64,000 bases of DNA, taken from positions 1,377,001 through 1,441,000 of the forward strand of contig JAQSEB010000005.1 in NCBI GenBank assembly GCA_030063045.1, written 5' to 3'. The DNA is from Pratylenchus scribneri (taxonomy: Eukaryota > Nematoda > Chromadorea > Rhabditida > Pratylenchidae). The notes beneath the pieces were generated by a model that saw only the letters and a program-made list of their open reading frames with translations, ran no database searches and had not been told where the DNA came from. Positions 53,801 to 62,767 of the stretch are shown here, in pieces. The position numbers were made by a program, and so were the translations under genes. Each line of letters begins with the position of its first letter. The stretch's first letter is position 1.

Positions 53801-56800
53801 AAACTTAGTTTTGAACCATTAAACCAAAATGGGTTTAAACCGTTTAATACCCTTTTATTGTTGACCAAACCATTCACAAATTTTATACCATTCAATGCGT
53901 TTTGACCAGCTTTATCCAATGGGGTAACCAACCCTTAAACCATTAAATTATTTGGGCATTTTTAATATTTTTTCAACAATCTTATTTAATTTTTTCATAG
54001 TTCCCATTGCTCAATAGCTATGCCCCAAATCTAATTGGGTTTGCCCCGGCGGATTATGTTTTCTCGAGCTATTCCGTTGGTGGATTCAAATTTCAAGGTC
54101 CGGCACCGCCGCCGGCTGAGGAAAGTGAAGAAAATGGAGAAGGAAAAGAAGAAGGGGGAAGTGAAAGTGGCGAAGGCAAAGAATCGGGAGGAGATGAGAA
54201 AGGAGCCGAAAATGAAGGAAAAGGTGGTCAAGGAACGGAGAATAATGAAAATGGAGGAAAGAAACTTATTCAAGTACAACTTCCTCTATTTCCATCTTTT
54301 CCAACAGCAGGTATTGTCAAACTATGTGGTTGTCTTTATCTCATAAATAATTGCCGATCTAAAAAACCCCAAAGCGAAATCCAGGGTAGTATTATGGAGT
54401 TTAGCCCTTTTATCCCTAAAACTATGGAAAATTTATGACTCATCTACCTATCAGGACTATGGCTCCTGTCTTGACCCTTCAATTTTGTTATTCTGACCAA
54501 AAAGGGGGACTTAAAACAACAAGCCCAGGGTTTCAGTAACCCTGTGTAGACATCGGGATCCGATATGGCTAAAAAAGTTAGCCTAATAACTAACATTCCC
54601 TTAGGACTTAGGATTAATCTTAAATCAGACTTTGATCCTCAGAATGATATATGGAGGAAGTAGGCACTTCTTGGTGGTGTTCAAAATGTGAGGTAGATAC
54701 TTGAAACATGAAAAGTACATCAAATTTTTTATGATAGATTCAATTTTTAAAATAATGATAAAAATTTAGCAATTGGCCCGGTTCAAATTAGCACTTCTTC
54801 TAATGGAAATGGAAATGGAGGAAAAGAGACTGATGAAGCAAAAAATGGGAACAATAAAAATGATGAAAAGGATGAAGGAGGTGACAATGACAATGAGAAA
54901 AAAAGGAGGAGGAGAAGGGAAAAAGATGCGAAAGAAAAAATTTAATTTGACCAAGCGTTACCCAAATTTTAAATTGGGAAATTTTTAAAAACATTGATAA
55001 AACTCACATTTTGAATTTGTTTCCAAAATTCGATTGCTGCTGCTTCATCTCGTCGGTACATTGCATCCAAATAGAGATAGCAAAGGAAGAGAGGCCATTC
55101 ACATTCAATATTTTCAAATTTTTGTAATTCCGAATTGATATAGTGCATCCGGTGGGTATCCTGCAATTTATATATGTAATATTAATATGGAAGAATAATT
55201 TAAGAGGTTTCTTGTATTTTATGGAATGTGTTTTCGATTTGTGTTTCATTCCGGAAAGAACTAATCGTAAAGAAAAATGTCTTTTATTCCGGAAAAAATA
55301 GCCGGAAAGAAAATGTGTTTTACTCGGAAAGAAAAATGTGTTTCATTCCGGAAAGAAAAATATGTTTCATTCCGGAAAGAAAAATGTGTTTCATTCCGGA
55401 AAGAACTAACCGGAAAGAAAAATGTGTTTCATTCCGGAAAGAACTAACCGGAAAGAAAATGTGTTTTATTCAGGAAAGAAAAATGTGTTTTATTCCGGAA
55501 AGAAACATGTGTTTCATTCCGGAAAGAAAAATGGGCACTATCCCCAAATAGGTCATTTTTGAAATTTTTTCTAGTTTTCGAAATGATATACCAATCGATC
55601 CATCTTGACGAATAGAGCATGGATCCGCTATTGTTTTTATTCAAAAATATAAGGTATGTAAGAATTAAAATTGAGGTAGGAAATTTACCGGTATGACCGG
55701 TTGGACCGGTGAGAAATTAATATATAAGGCGATATTCACTAAAAGAAATTTACCAGTATGACCGGTCGGACCGGTGATAAATGGATATACAGGGGTGCCA
55801 TCTCCAAAAGTCAAAACCCCGGCATTCGGGTCTAAAAACCCGGCAAAACTCCGGCAAAAATTTTCAAAACCCCGGTAAAAACCCGGCATCTTTTAAAACG
55901 TGTTAAAATGCAATTTAGTAAAAGCTTGTAAAAATTTTCTACTTCAGATTTATATTTTTAATTGACTTTTTGAGCATATTTTTAATTGACTTTTTGAGCA
56001 TGTGCGTTATGAAATAAAGATATCATAAGCTTTAAAAATCGGTCTGCCGTCAAAAAGTTTAGCCAGAAAAAGCCGCGAAGGAAGGAAAAAAATTAGCTAA
56101 AAATGGCCCTGATAGGTAGAAAAAGTAGCTAAAAAAGCCCTGATAGGGAGAAAAAATAGCTAAAAATGGGCCCTGATTGGAAGAAAAATTAGCTAAAAAT
56201 GGCCGCGCAGCGAAAAATTAGACCCAAAAATGGCCGCGCAGCGAAAAATTAGACCCAAAAATGGCCGCGCAGCGAAAAATTAGACCCAAAAATGGCCGCG
56301 CAGCGAAAAATTAGACCCAAAAATGGCCGCGCAGCGAAAAATTAGACCCAAAAATGGCCGCGCAGCGAAAAATTTAGCTAAAAATTTAAAAACATGGCAA
56401 AACCCGGCAAAATATGAAAAACCCGGCAAAAAACCCGGCACTTTCAAAACCCCGGCAAAACCCCGGCCGGGACATCAAAAACCCGGGAAATGCCGGGTTT
56501 CCCCGGTATTATGGCAGCCCTGTGGATATATAAAGGCGCAATTTTTTCACTCTTCTTCTTATTAGTTAAAAGAGCAGCGCTCGAATGGAAATGATGAAAT
56601 TTTGGGCTCAACATCGGCTCAATCAAAAACATAGAACTATATTATAAAATGCGGTTAGGGTTAGGGGCTAGGGTTAGGGTTTAGGGGCTTAGAGCATAGG
56701 ATTGAACGGAGTGAATGTAGCGGAGCGAAGCGACCAAAAAAATTCAAAAATGACCTATTTGGGGATAGAGTCGAAAAATGTGTTTTATTCCGGAAAGAAA

Positions 56801-59285
56801 AATGTGTTTCATTCCGGAAAGAAAAATGTGTTTTATTCCGGAAAGAAAAATGTGTTTCATTCCGGAAAGAAAAATGTGTTTCATTCCGGAAAGAAAAATG
56901 TGTTTTATTCCGGAAAAAACTAACCGGAAAGAATTTGTGTTTTATTGAATAATAGAAACCCACCTCTAATGCAGTTTTGTAGCCATCGCGTAAAAATCTT
57001 TTGCAACCATATCGACCACCCAATGTTTCCAAAATGGTTTCCCTTGTCAATTTGCATAGTTGAGGATCGTCAATAGCAAAAGCTGGATATGAAATAATGG
57101 AAAGAAGGCCGGCATCCGTCTCTTTGGAAAAAGATTCACGAGGCAACATATTCGATAGAACCTTAAAAAATATTTTATAAAAAATGAAAATAATTATAAT
57201 GGTTTATGGAAGTTTTATCCAATACATTCATAAACCATATACCCCAATTTAATAGAGCTGGTCAAGACGTATTGAATGGTATATAATTTGTCATGGTTTG
57301 GTCAACAATTAAAGGGTATTAAACAGTTTAAACCAATTTTGGTTTAATGGTTCAAAACTAATTTAGAATTGGTTAAACACAAGCCAAAACAAAATCAAAT
57401 AATGCGTCTTGACGGGATCTATCGATCGTATATAAGGTGGTTCATCTTTACGACATTTCAATAACTTTTTTTGACAAATTAATTAAATTTATAAAAAACA
57501 AACCGCTGAACATTGTTGAATTTCATCCGGCAAAACATGAATGACCGAACTTTTTGAACCATCACCAAATAAATCGCCCACATCATTCAACGCTTGCTAA
57601 ATAAATTTTTCATAAAATTTTATTTTTTTTAATACCAATGCTGCTTTTGCCATTCCAATTGAGCTGGCATTTAATTCACGAATTCCTTGATTTGTTTTGT
57701 CGCCGCGTTCCCAAATGCCAAAATCCTTTAATTTAGATAATTTATTAAATAATAAAAATCTATTTTAAATTAACCGGTGTCCTATAGCCTGTCTCAATGT
57801 AATAAACGAGGTTTTGAACAAAGCAAACTTCGTCAAAATTGCGAACAATTTGTAGACCTTAAGAATAATATTTGATATATTTTGGAGATTAATGGTTTAA
57901 TGGTTTACCCTAAAACCCATAAACATAAACCTTATACCCAGTTGATAGATCTCATCAAGACATATTATTTGATTATGTTTTGGCTTTGGATTTAGCCAAT
58001 TTTAACTTAGTTTTGAACAAATAAACCAAAAATTGGTTTAAACCGTTTAATACCCTTTAATTGTTGACCAAACCAAAATTGGTTTAAACCGTTTAATACC
58101 CTTTAATTATTGACCAAACCAAAATTGGTTTAAACCGTTTAATACCCTTTAATTGTTGACCAAACCAAAATGGGTTTAAACCGTTTAATACCCTTTAATT
58201 GTTGACCAAACCATGACCAAATTATAAACCATTCAATGCGTCTTGGCCAGCTCTATCCAATTGGGTATATGGTTTTGTGAACGGTAGGAAAAATCCTTTA
58301 TCATTCACTATTTTTAAACTTAATTTTAGCCATTTTCCCAATACCTGAAGCGGTCATTTGAGCCAGCAAAAGAATATAAAGTGAGATTGCATCAATTTGT
58401 AAATGGCCCCAATCATTGTCGCCAACAACTATTGCTTTGTTTTTGGCCGAATATTTTGAATGTAAACAATCCGAAGTTCTCTGCTGTTTTTTGAACAATT
58501 CAACTTTGTCTGTTTGCCGTAGCATACAATCAAGCTGAAATTTTTGATTAATATTTTTAATTTTTTGGGTAATTTTTACCAAAGATTGCATAACTTTTAC
58601 ACAATTCAATGCCAACTCTCTCGTTTTAACCATGTCCTCATCGAAATCAGCCCGCTTTTGAAATGCTCGATGCATTGCCCAAATTGCTTGAACCGCGTAG
58701 ACATTGTCACGAATCCAGGCATGCGCTGAAATGTTGAAGAAATATTTAATTTTGTAAAGAATAAGGATTGTATTAATTTGCCGAAAAACATTGAAATTTT
58801 CTAAAATTAATGCCAAAATAATTTAATGGTTTGTCCTTCCCAAAGCATATACCCATATCCAAATTAAATAGAGCTGGTCATGAGGCATTGAATGGTATAT
58901 AATTTGTCATGGTTTGGTCAACAATTAAAGGGTATTAAACGGTTTAAACCAATTTTGGTTTATTGGTTCAAAACTAAGTTAGAAATAGTTAAACCTAAAC
59001 CAAAATATAAACAAATGATGCGTATTGACGAGATTTTTAGCTTATAAAGCTTTATTATAATCTTTTCGGTATTTTTAATGATTTTCGGCAAATTAACATT
59101 TCAAATAATAAAAAAAAACTTGGAAAATCAGTAGGATTATTTGTGAATAAGCCGGTCACTGGATCTTGATAATTCAATATTGTTTTTTGAACCAAAACCA
59201 TCAATTGGTCCAATCTTACACCTAAAAGTTTAAATGTAAAATATAAAAGTTTACAAAAATTACCCGATTGACTTCTTGGCCGCAT
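44861..59285 (-). CDS. Phosphorylase b kinase regulatory subunit alpha
   Basis: Thirty exons can be chained from 59264-59285 ([12 protein letters not shown]) to 44861-44916. Main ones: 58580-58725, 58345-58534, 56964-57161, 55008-55160, 53377-53522, 51718-51986, 49860-50086, 49345-49541, 48057-48267, 45562-45744. Every junction keeps phase except one. The product is about 1238 residues, close to the family's 1220-1240. The N-terminal half is the GH15-like domain ([59 protein letters not shown]). The C-terminal half carries the alpha-type calmodulin-like region ([46 protein letters not shown]). It regulates the phosphorylase kinase holoenzyme in glycogen breakdown and is not itself catalytic. 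The usual C-terminal CAAX box is missing (ends FTPPS). Exon 50901-51078 needs one base fewer to stay in frame (see findings). A choice of alpha over beta rests on the C-terminal half. Confidence 0.92.
45110..45420 (-). repeat. 46-bp MITE family, one-unit copy
   Basis: In a phosphorylase-kinase intron, reverse orientation: 'atgccgaaaagattttaaaa', 'tctcatcaaaacgcatcatt', one unit, 'gggtcttgaccagctctatc'. Confidence 0.75.
46040..47900. repeat. Foldback element, family A, with a 31-bp minisatellite in the loop
   Basis: The arms are at 46060-46120 ('tattcgactcgccatagtca', 'tagtatatgaattcaattta') and, inverted, near 47765-47880 ('catagactaaatcgactatt', 'gaatcgaatgagcctatt'). The loop contains a hairpin (46139-46177), about 22 copies of a 31-bp unit (46340-47040) and a GC-rich partial hairpin near 47308-47348. 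It fills one phosphorylase-kinase intron. Confidence 0.6.
46340..47040. repeat. 31-bp minisatellite
   Basis: About 22 units of 'cattctcgaccattcccggc' + 'tttttaccctt', with variants 'gatcattccc', 'tttatacccttt' and 'tttattccttt' in irregular order. Confidence 0.9.
48280..48690 (-). repeat. 46-bp MITE family, four-unit copy
   Basis: In a phosphorylase-kinase intron. It ends 'tgcgtcttgaccagctctat' and abuts the next exon (48713). Confidence 0.8.
48885..49150. repeat. AT-only simple repeat
   Basis: About 265 bp of 'tttttattaatttttaattt' variants in a phosphorylase-kinase intron, with a slightly ragged period of about 20-25. Confidence 0.7.
49580..49845 (+). repeat. 46-bp MITE family, truncated copy
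   Basis: The left end and one diverged unit are clear; the right arm is cut short near 49810. Confidence 0.65.
50130..50890. repeat. Minisatellite with TTCCGGAA core (37-bp higher-order unit)
   Basis: In a phosphorylase-kinase intron. Units alternate 'attccggaaaaaactaaccg' + 'gaaagaatttgtgtttc'. Blocks of several units (about 50275-50395 and 50395-50500) recur in the same order, so the array grew by duplicating multi-unit blocks. Confidence 0.88.
52030..52300 (-). repeat. 46-bp MITE family, one-unit copy
   Basis: In a phosphorylase-kinase intron, from 'attgccgaaaagattgtaac' to 'tgcctcttgaccagctctat' and 'cgttataatt'. Confidence 0.75.
53594..54945 (+). CDS. Gly/Glu-rich gene fragment nested antisense in a kinase intron
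   Basis: Three + strand exons with good splice signals can be joined in phase: 53594-53672 (after TTTTTAG), 54001-54310 (after TTTTTCATAG, ending GCAG|GTATTG) and 54770-54945 (after AATTTAG, to a TAA). The first two encode hydrophobic and Tyr/Phe/Pro-rich sequence ([37 protein letters not shown]). The second continues into an acidic Gly/Glu run, and the third has Asn/Asp/Lys repeats ending [14 protein letters not shown]. No start codon or upstream exon was found, and the upstream sequence is kinase exons on the other strand. It may be a 5'-truncated gene copy or the 3' part of a nested gene. I do not recognise the family. Confidence 0.4.
53690..53960 (-). repeat. 46-bp MITE family, one-unit copy
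   Basis: Reverse orientation, between the first two exons of the nested + strand fragment: 'tatcgaaaagattatcagaa', one unit, 'tgcgttttgaccagctttat'. Confidence 0.75.
55215..55540. repeat. TTCCGGAA minisatellite, left arm of a split inverted structure
   Basis: About ten 'cattccggaaagaaaaatgt' units ending in 'ctatccccaaataggtcatt'. The latter is found inverted at about 56745-56765, just before the array at 56765-56950, so the two arrays look like arms of one foldback. Confidence 0.75.
55790..56522. mobile_element. Non-autonomous hAT-like MITE, copy 3 (733 bp)
   Basis: Same ends as copies 1 and 2, with a perfect 8-bp duplication tggatata at 55782-55789 and 56523-56530. Six 31-bp units, that is copy 1 plus exactly one unit. 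It is inserted between the TTCCGGAA arms in a phosphorylase-kinase intron. Confidence 0.92.
56765..56950. repeat. TTCCGGAA minisatellite, right arm
   Basis: Seven to eight units of about 23 bp, directly before the kinase exon at 56964-57161. TTAGGG-like words and an 'attgaacggagtgaatgtag' fragment shared with 33662 lie just upstream. Confidence 0.8.
57180..57470 (+). repeat. 46-bp MITE family, one-unit copy
   Basis: In a phosphorylase-kinase intron; left arm 'taaaccatataccccaattt', one unit, right arm 'atgcgtcttgacgggatcta'. Confidence 0.78.
57870..58300 (-). repeat. 46-bp MITE family, four-unit copy
   Basis: In a phosphorylase-kinase intron, reverse orientation, four units 'taccctttaattgttgacca', closing with 'tgcgtcttggccagctctat'. 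Confidence 0.8.
58800..59105 (+). repeat. 46-bp MITE family, one-unit copy
   Basis: In a phosphorylase-kinase intron, beginning 'aatggtttgtccttcccaaa' and ending with 'tcttttcggtatttttaatg'. Confidence 0.75.
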
Positions 59286-59425
59286 TTTCTTCGTCAATGA
59301 TTAATAAATTATAAATTGTAGGCTTCACGATTTTCAGAACATATTAAATCTGAAAACATAATAAGTTTTTTGGTTTGGTTTAGTTTTTTTAATTCATCTT
59401 ATATCAAATCGAGAATACTAGAATG

Positions 59426-60862
59426 TAGAGCCCGGCGCGGATTCCGGGTCCGTACGGATTATCCGGACCCGGAGTCCGAAATCCGTACATTTTTTGATTT
59501 TCCGGATTTTTTCCGGGCCGGATTTTTGTACGGATTATCCGGTCCGGTCCGGCCCGGGATTTTAGCCAAACGAAAATCCGGCCCGCGGGTCCGGATTTTT
59601 TGCATCCGGATTTCCGGATTTTTCAAATGCTAGTAAAAAGGATCATTCATCCTATTTCTGTGAATAATTTTTTTTGAAACGATCCAAATTCCTTTAAAAT
59701 CTTTATTTAATAATTTCTTTTTTTAATTATTTCTTTAATATATTTTTATTTTTTGTTTTATACAACGGAGCCCCACAGTGCGCCTACACGATTCGCCTAT
59801 TGGGGGCAAAAAAACAATTCGCCTATTTCCTCAATTTTCTTTAAAAATTTAATTTAAAAAAGTTTAATAAGTGTTTCATATGTAATTTTTGATGCTGAAC
59901 ACGAATATGATATTCAATTTTTCATACCTATCCATCCAACCTAATTAATTGTCAAATGAAATTGATTTTATTAAGTGAATAATACATGTGGCTCTGGATG
60001 CCAGTGCCAGTGTTGGATTTATAGGATGCCATTTTACGGTTCTTTCCTGTTATCTGGGGGGCAAAGCGATTATATGGGGGGCAAGGAGATTATATGGGGG
60101 GCAAGGAGATTATATGGAGGGCAAGATCTATAATATATAATAGGATGATTAGGAAGATGATTATGACCTTCTTCATCTTCTTAATCATCATCTTCATCAT
60201 CATCATCTTCTTCATCATCATCATCTTCATCATCAACATCTTCATCATCTTCCTAATCATCCTATTATATATTATAGATCTTGCCCCCCCCCCCATATAA
60301 TCTCCTTGCCCCCCATATAATCGCTTTGCCCCCCAGATAACAGGAAAGTATCCATTTTACTAAATTAGGGTTGCCACAAAATTTAAAGCACATGCCATTG
60401 CATGTCTTCCCCGGACTAAAAAAATAAGGTTCACATTTCGGGAATATTTTGAAAATGAGCACAAATTTTTGGGTTATTTTCAAAAATAAATTCAGAATTG
60501 GAAGAATTGTAATTCTGATTCTGATTTTAGTTCCCCGGAAATGTTGATTTTCCTTAACAAAAGTATTCCAGAAGTTGGCTCATATTAATTTGAATGAATT
60601 TGATTTCGTTTTTTATTTTATCTCGATAAATTTGATTTCATTTTTTATTTTAATCGCTATAAATTTTGTTTTTTTTTTACTTATATCTGTGAAAAAAATT
60701 TTTTGAAAATCCGGAAATCCGTATCCGGATCCGTACAATTTTAAGGTACGGATTATTTCCGGACCGGATTTTGTACGGATTATCCGGTCCGGTCCGGCCC
60801 GGGATTTTTTCGGTTCGAAAATCCGGTCCGCGGGTCCGGATTTTCCTTCGCGCCGGGCTCTA
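59426..60862. mobile_element. hAT-like non-autonomous element (1437 bp)
   Basis: Ends TAGAGCCCGGCGCG / CGCGCCGGGCTCTA, with a perfect 8-bp duplication ctagaatg at 59418-59425 and 60863-60870. The outer 200 bp on each side consist of 'gtccggtccgg' and 'gtacggattatccgg' words in inverted order. The middle has no transposase frame and carries a nested element at 60038-60352. It lies 140 bp upstream of the phosphorylase-kinase start. Confidence 0.9.
60038..60352. mobile_element. Nested long-TIR element with a CAT/CTT microsatellite loop
   Basis: Arms of about 110 bp are near-perfect complements ('tatctggggggcaaagcgat', 'gcaaggagattatatgg', 'taatatataataggatgatt'). The loop is a (TCATCATCT)-type repeat. 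Direct repeats (c)cattttac flank it (60029/60030-60037 and 60352/60353-60360), giving an 8- or 9-bp duplication, compatible with hAT or Mutator. Confidence 0.8.
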
Positions 60863-60870
60863 CTAGAATG

Positions 60871-61110
60871 TAGAATCAAGGAAAACCGGTTTGGATAAAA
60901 TGTCTATAATTAAAAAATAAACGGGACGGGACCTTTTCTGTTAAACGTGAAACGTGAAATGAAACCATTCTAAAAAGTGGTTTAATACTTTTTAGTCTGA
61001 CCATGTTAAATGATATTTTAAAAGAGTTTTAGGAGTTTTCCAAACATATGAATCCGAAAATATCATTGATTTGTTTAACATCGATTTGTTTAAATTATTT
61101 ATGCACGATT
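60871..61110. other. Short spacer without a gene
   Basis: AT-rich sequence between two transposons, no frame or motif. Confidence 0.4.
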
Positions 61111-61113
61111 TAA

Positions 61114-61500
61114 TGCTAGTCCCACAGGGAAACGCGCTCAGCGTGTCCGTGTCAAACGCTGCGTGACAAGCGTCCGGGCCTATTTTCTCCTTAATTAATG
61201 TGGGAGCAAAGAATTGATATTGACACAGACGCGCAATGCGCAGCGCAGCGCTCAACACTCGACACGCATAACGATTTGCTCCCATAATGTATAGAGAAAA
61301 GTGCTGCGCGTCCGCGTTTTTCAAACTTTTTTTGAAACGATCCATATCAAGCGTCCGTGGAGCGTTGAGCGTCGGGGTGCATTTTGGGAGCATCTGCCTG
61401 TCAAGCGTCAGTGTCAAGCGCCGCGCTGTGTGCCACGGACGCACTCATCACTGTGGGAGCAAAACTCGGACTTGGCACGTCGTTCATTATGGGACTAGCA
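61114..61500. mobile_element. Harbinger-like MITE (387 bp, TAA duplication)
   Basis: Ends TGCTAGTCCCA / TGGGACTAGCA, flanked by TAA (61111-61113, 61501-61503), the 3-bp target site typical of PIF/Harbinger. The interior is GC-rich for this window, with many 'gcgtc' and 'tgtgggagcaaa' words in both orientations. Long open frames on both strands across it have no coding support. Confidence 0.75.
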
Positions 61501-61708
61501 TAAGTGATTGAAAGAAATCATATCAAATACCTAATTGTGATTCAAGGTAATCCGAAAATCCTGAGAACATTCAAATGCTTTTCCTTCCTTCTTATCATCA
61601 CACCAGCAGTTTACATTTCTTTCCTTCTCTTTCCACCGGTGGCTCGCAAACGGGTTTTGATGAGACTTTGGGCATCTGAATTGGCTTTGTTGAGGCTGGA
61701 CTGCTGGT

Positions 61709-62100
61709 GGTACTTCTATCGTTTGTATCCTTTTTTGTTGAAAAGGGAAAAAGTGAAGCCTCCCTTTTGGGTGGTAGAAATAGAGAATAGGGTTAGGGTT
61801 ATTAGGGTTTACCTTGAATGATACCTATCCCTGATTGACTTTACATTACATAACCCTACCCTTTTAAACTTAAACCTGATGACACAAATGGGGACCCTTC
61901 ACTTTTCCTATTTGACCCAAAAAAGAGGATACAAACTAGGGTTTCGCCGGAACCTGGATTTTGACCGGAATCGGAACTCATAATGAGTTCCGGTAACCGG
62001 AACTCAAAAAAGTCGGAACCGGACTGAAAGACCGAAACCGGAACTCAATTTTTAATCCAGAACCGGAAGAGGAAACCCTAATACAAACGATAGAAGTACC
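61709..62100. mobile_element. GGTACTT-ended MITE, copy 3, with a nested insertion
   Basis: Left end 'ggtacttctatcgtttgtat', right end 'gatagaagtacc'. The 8-mer ctgctggt precedes it (61701-61708) and recurs three bases past the right end (62104-62111). Its right arm is split by the 144-bp element at 61937. Confidence 0.75.
61937..62080. mobile_element. Small hAT-like MITE (144 bp) nested in another MITE
   Basis: Perfect ends TAGGGTTTC / GAAACCCTA and perfect 8-bp duplication atacaaac (61929-61936, 62081-62088). The interior is 'accggaactc' words in both orientations. Removing it restores the right arm of the host MITE. Confidence 0.9.
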
Positions 62101-62287
62101 GGGCTGCTGGTTCCAACATATTGTTGCCATCTATGGCGCGGTGATGCCCTTGTTGCATTGTTCGATGCCTTTGAGGTTCCATTTGATTGTTTTACCGTTG
62201 CCATTGACTCCACCCCCTTGTTATTATTTCATTTTATTCAATTGCATTGTTGGCGCTTGGCGTCGTCATCACAAATAGAAAAATTAC

Positions 62288-62512
62288 TAGAGACCGGCAA
62301 AATGTCATCTGCGGGATTCCGGACCGGATTTCGGATTGGGTAAATTTGGGCCGGATCAAGCAAAAAAGCTCCGGATTTGGCCGGATTTTTTAAAAATCTC
62401 ATAAAATATGCCGGATTCCGGACGGATTCAGTTATAAAATTTTTTCTCCGGATTCCGGATTCTGGAAAAAATGGCCGGATCCGGTAAAAATTCGGTCCGG
62501 TGCCGGTCTCTA
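62288..62512. mobile_element. hAT-like MITE (225 bp, TAGAGACCGGCA ends)
   Basis: Perfect ends TAGAGACCGGCA / TGCCGGTCTCTA, with the 8-bp duplication aaaattac at 62280-62287 and 62513-62520. Interior of 'ggattccggaccgg'-type words. Confidence 0.9.
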
Positions 62513-62767
62513 AAAATTACTTCTTGAGGGCATGAATTCAATTTAACATTTTTGCAAAAATAACCATAGAACTCTGGAAGCTAGCATATGAAATTTGAAC
62601 TCGGTCCTATTACATACATAAGGTAGAAAAATTTTCAGGAAGCATTCATCTGCTAGTAAAAAGTTATTCACATTTACCCTCGGGCAAAATTCGATCTCGC
62701 CGCCAATAACGTATTTCAATATGTAAATGTAAATCTATCTTTCCATTTGTGCATATTCTTTCTTCAC

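Larger units (their letters stand above)
61504..62287 (+). pseudogene. Hydrophobic reading frame broken by MITE insertion
   Basis: The frame from 61504 encodes a hydrophobic stretch (CFSFLLIITPAVYISFLLF, then ARKRVLMRLWASELALL) that looks like part of a multi-pass membrane protein. At 61709 it is interrupted by a GGTACTT-ended MITE. Past the MITE (from about 62112) another hydrophobic frame continues (FQHIVAIYGAVMPLLHC-type sequence). A second transposon begins at 62288. No start, stop or splice structure can be fixed. I do not recognise the family. Confidence 0.4.

Noticed and set aside
60090..60300. Frames of 68 codons on both strands rich in Met/Lys or Ile/Phe
   Set aside because: They are translations of the palindromic arms and CAT/CTT loop of the nested element.
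60992..61444. A 150-codon - strand frame and overlapping + strand frames
   Set aside because: They lie in the GC-rich Harbinger-like MITE and share words in both orientations; no domain is seen.
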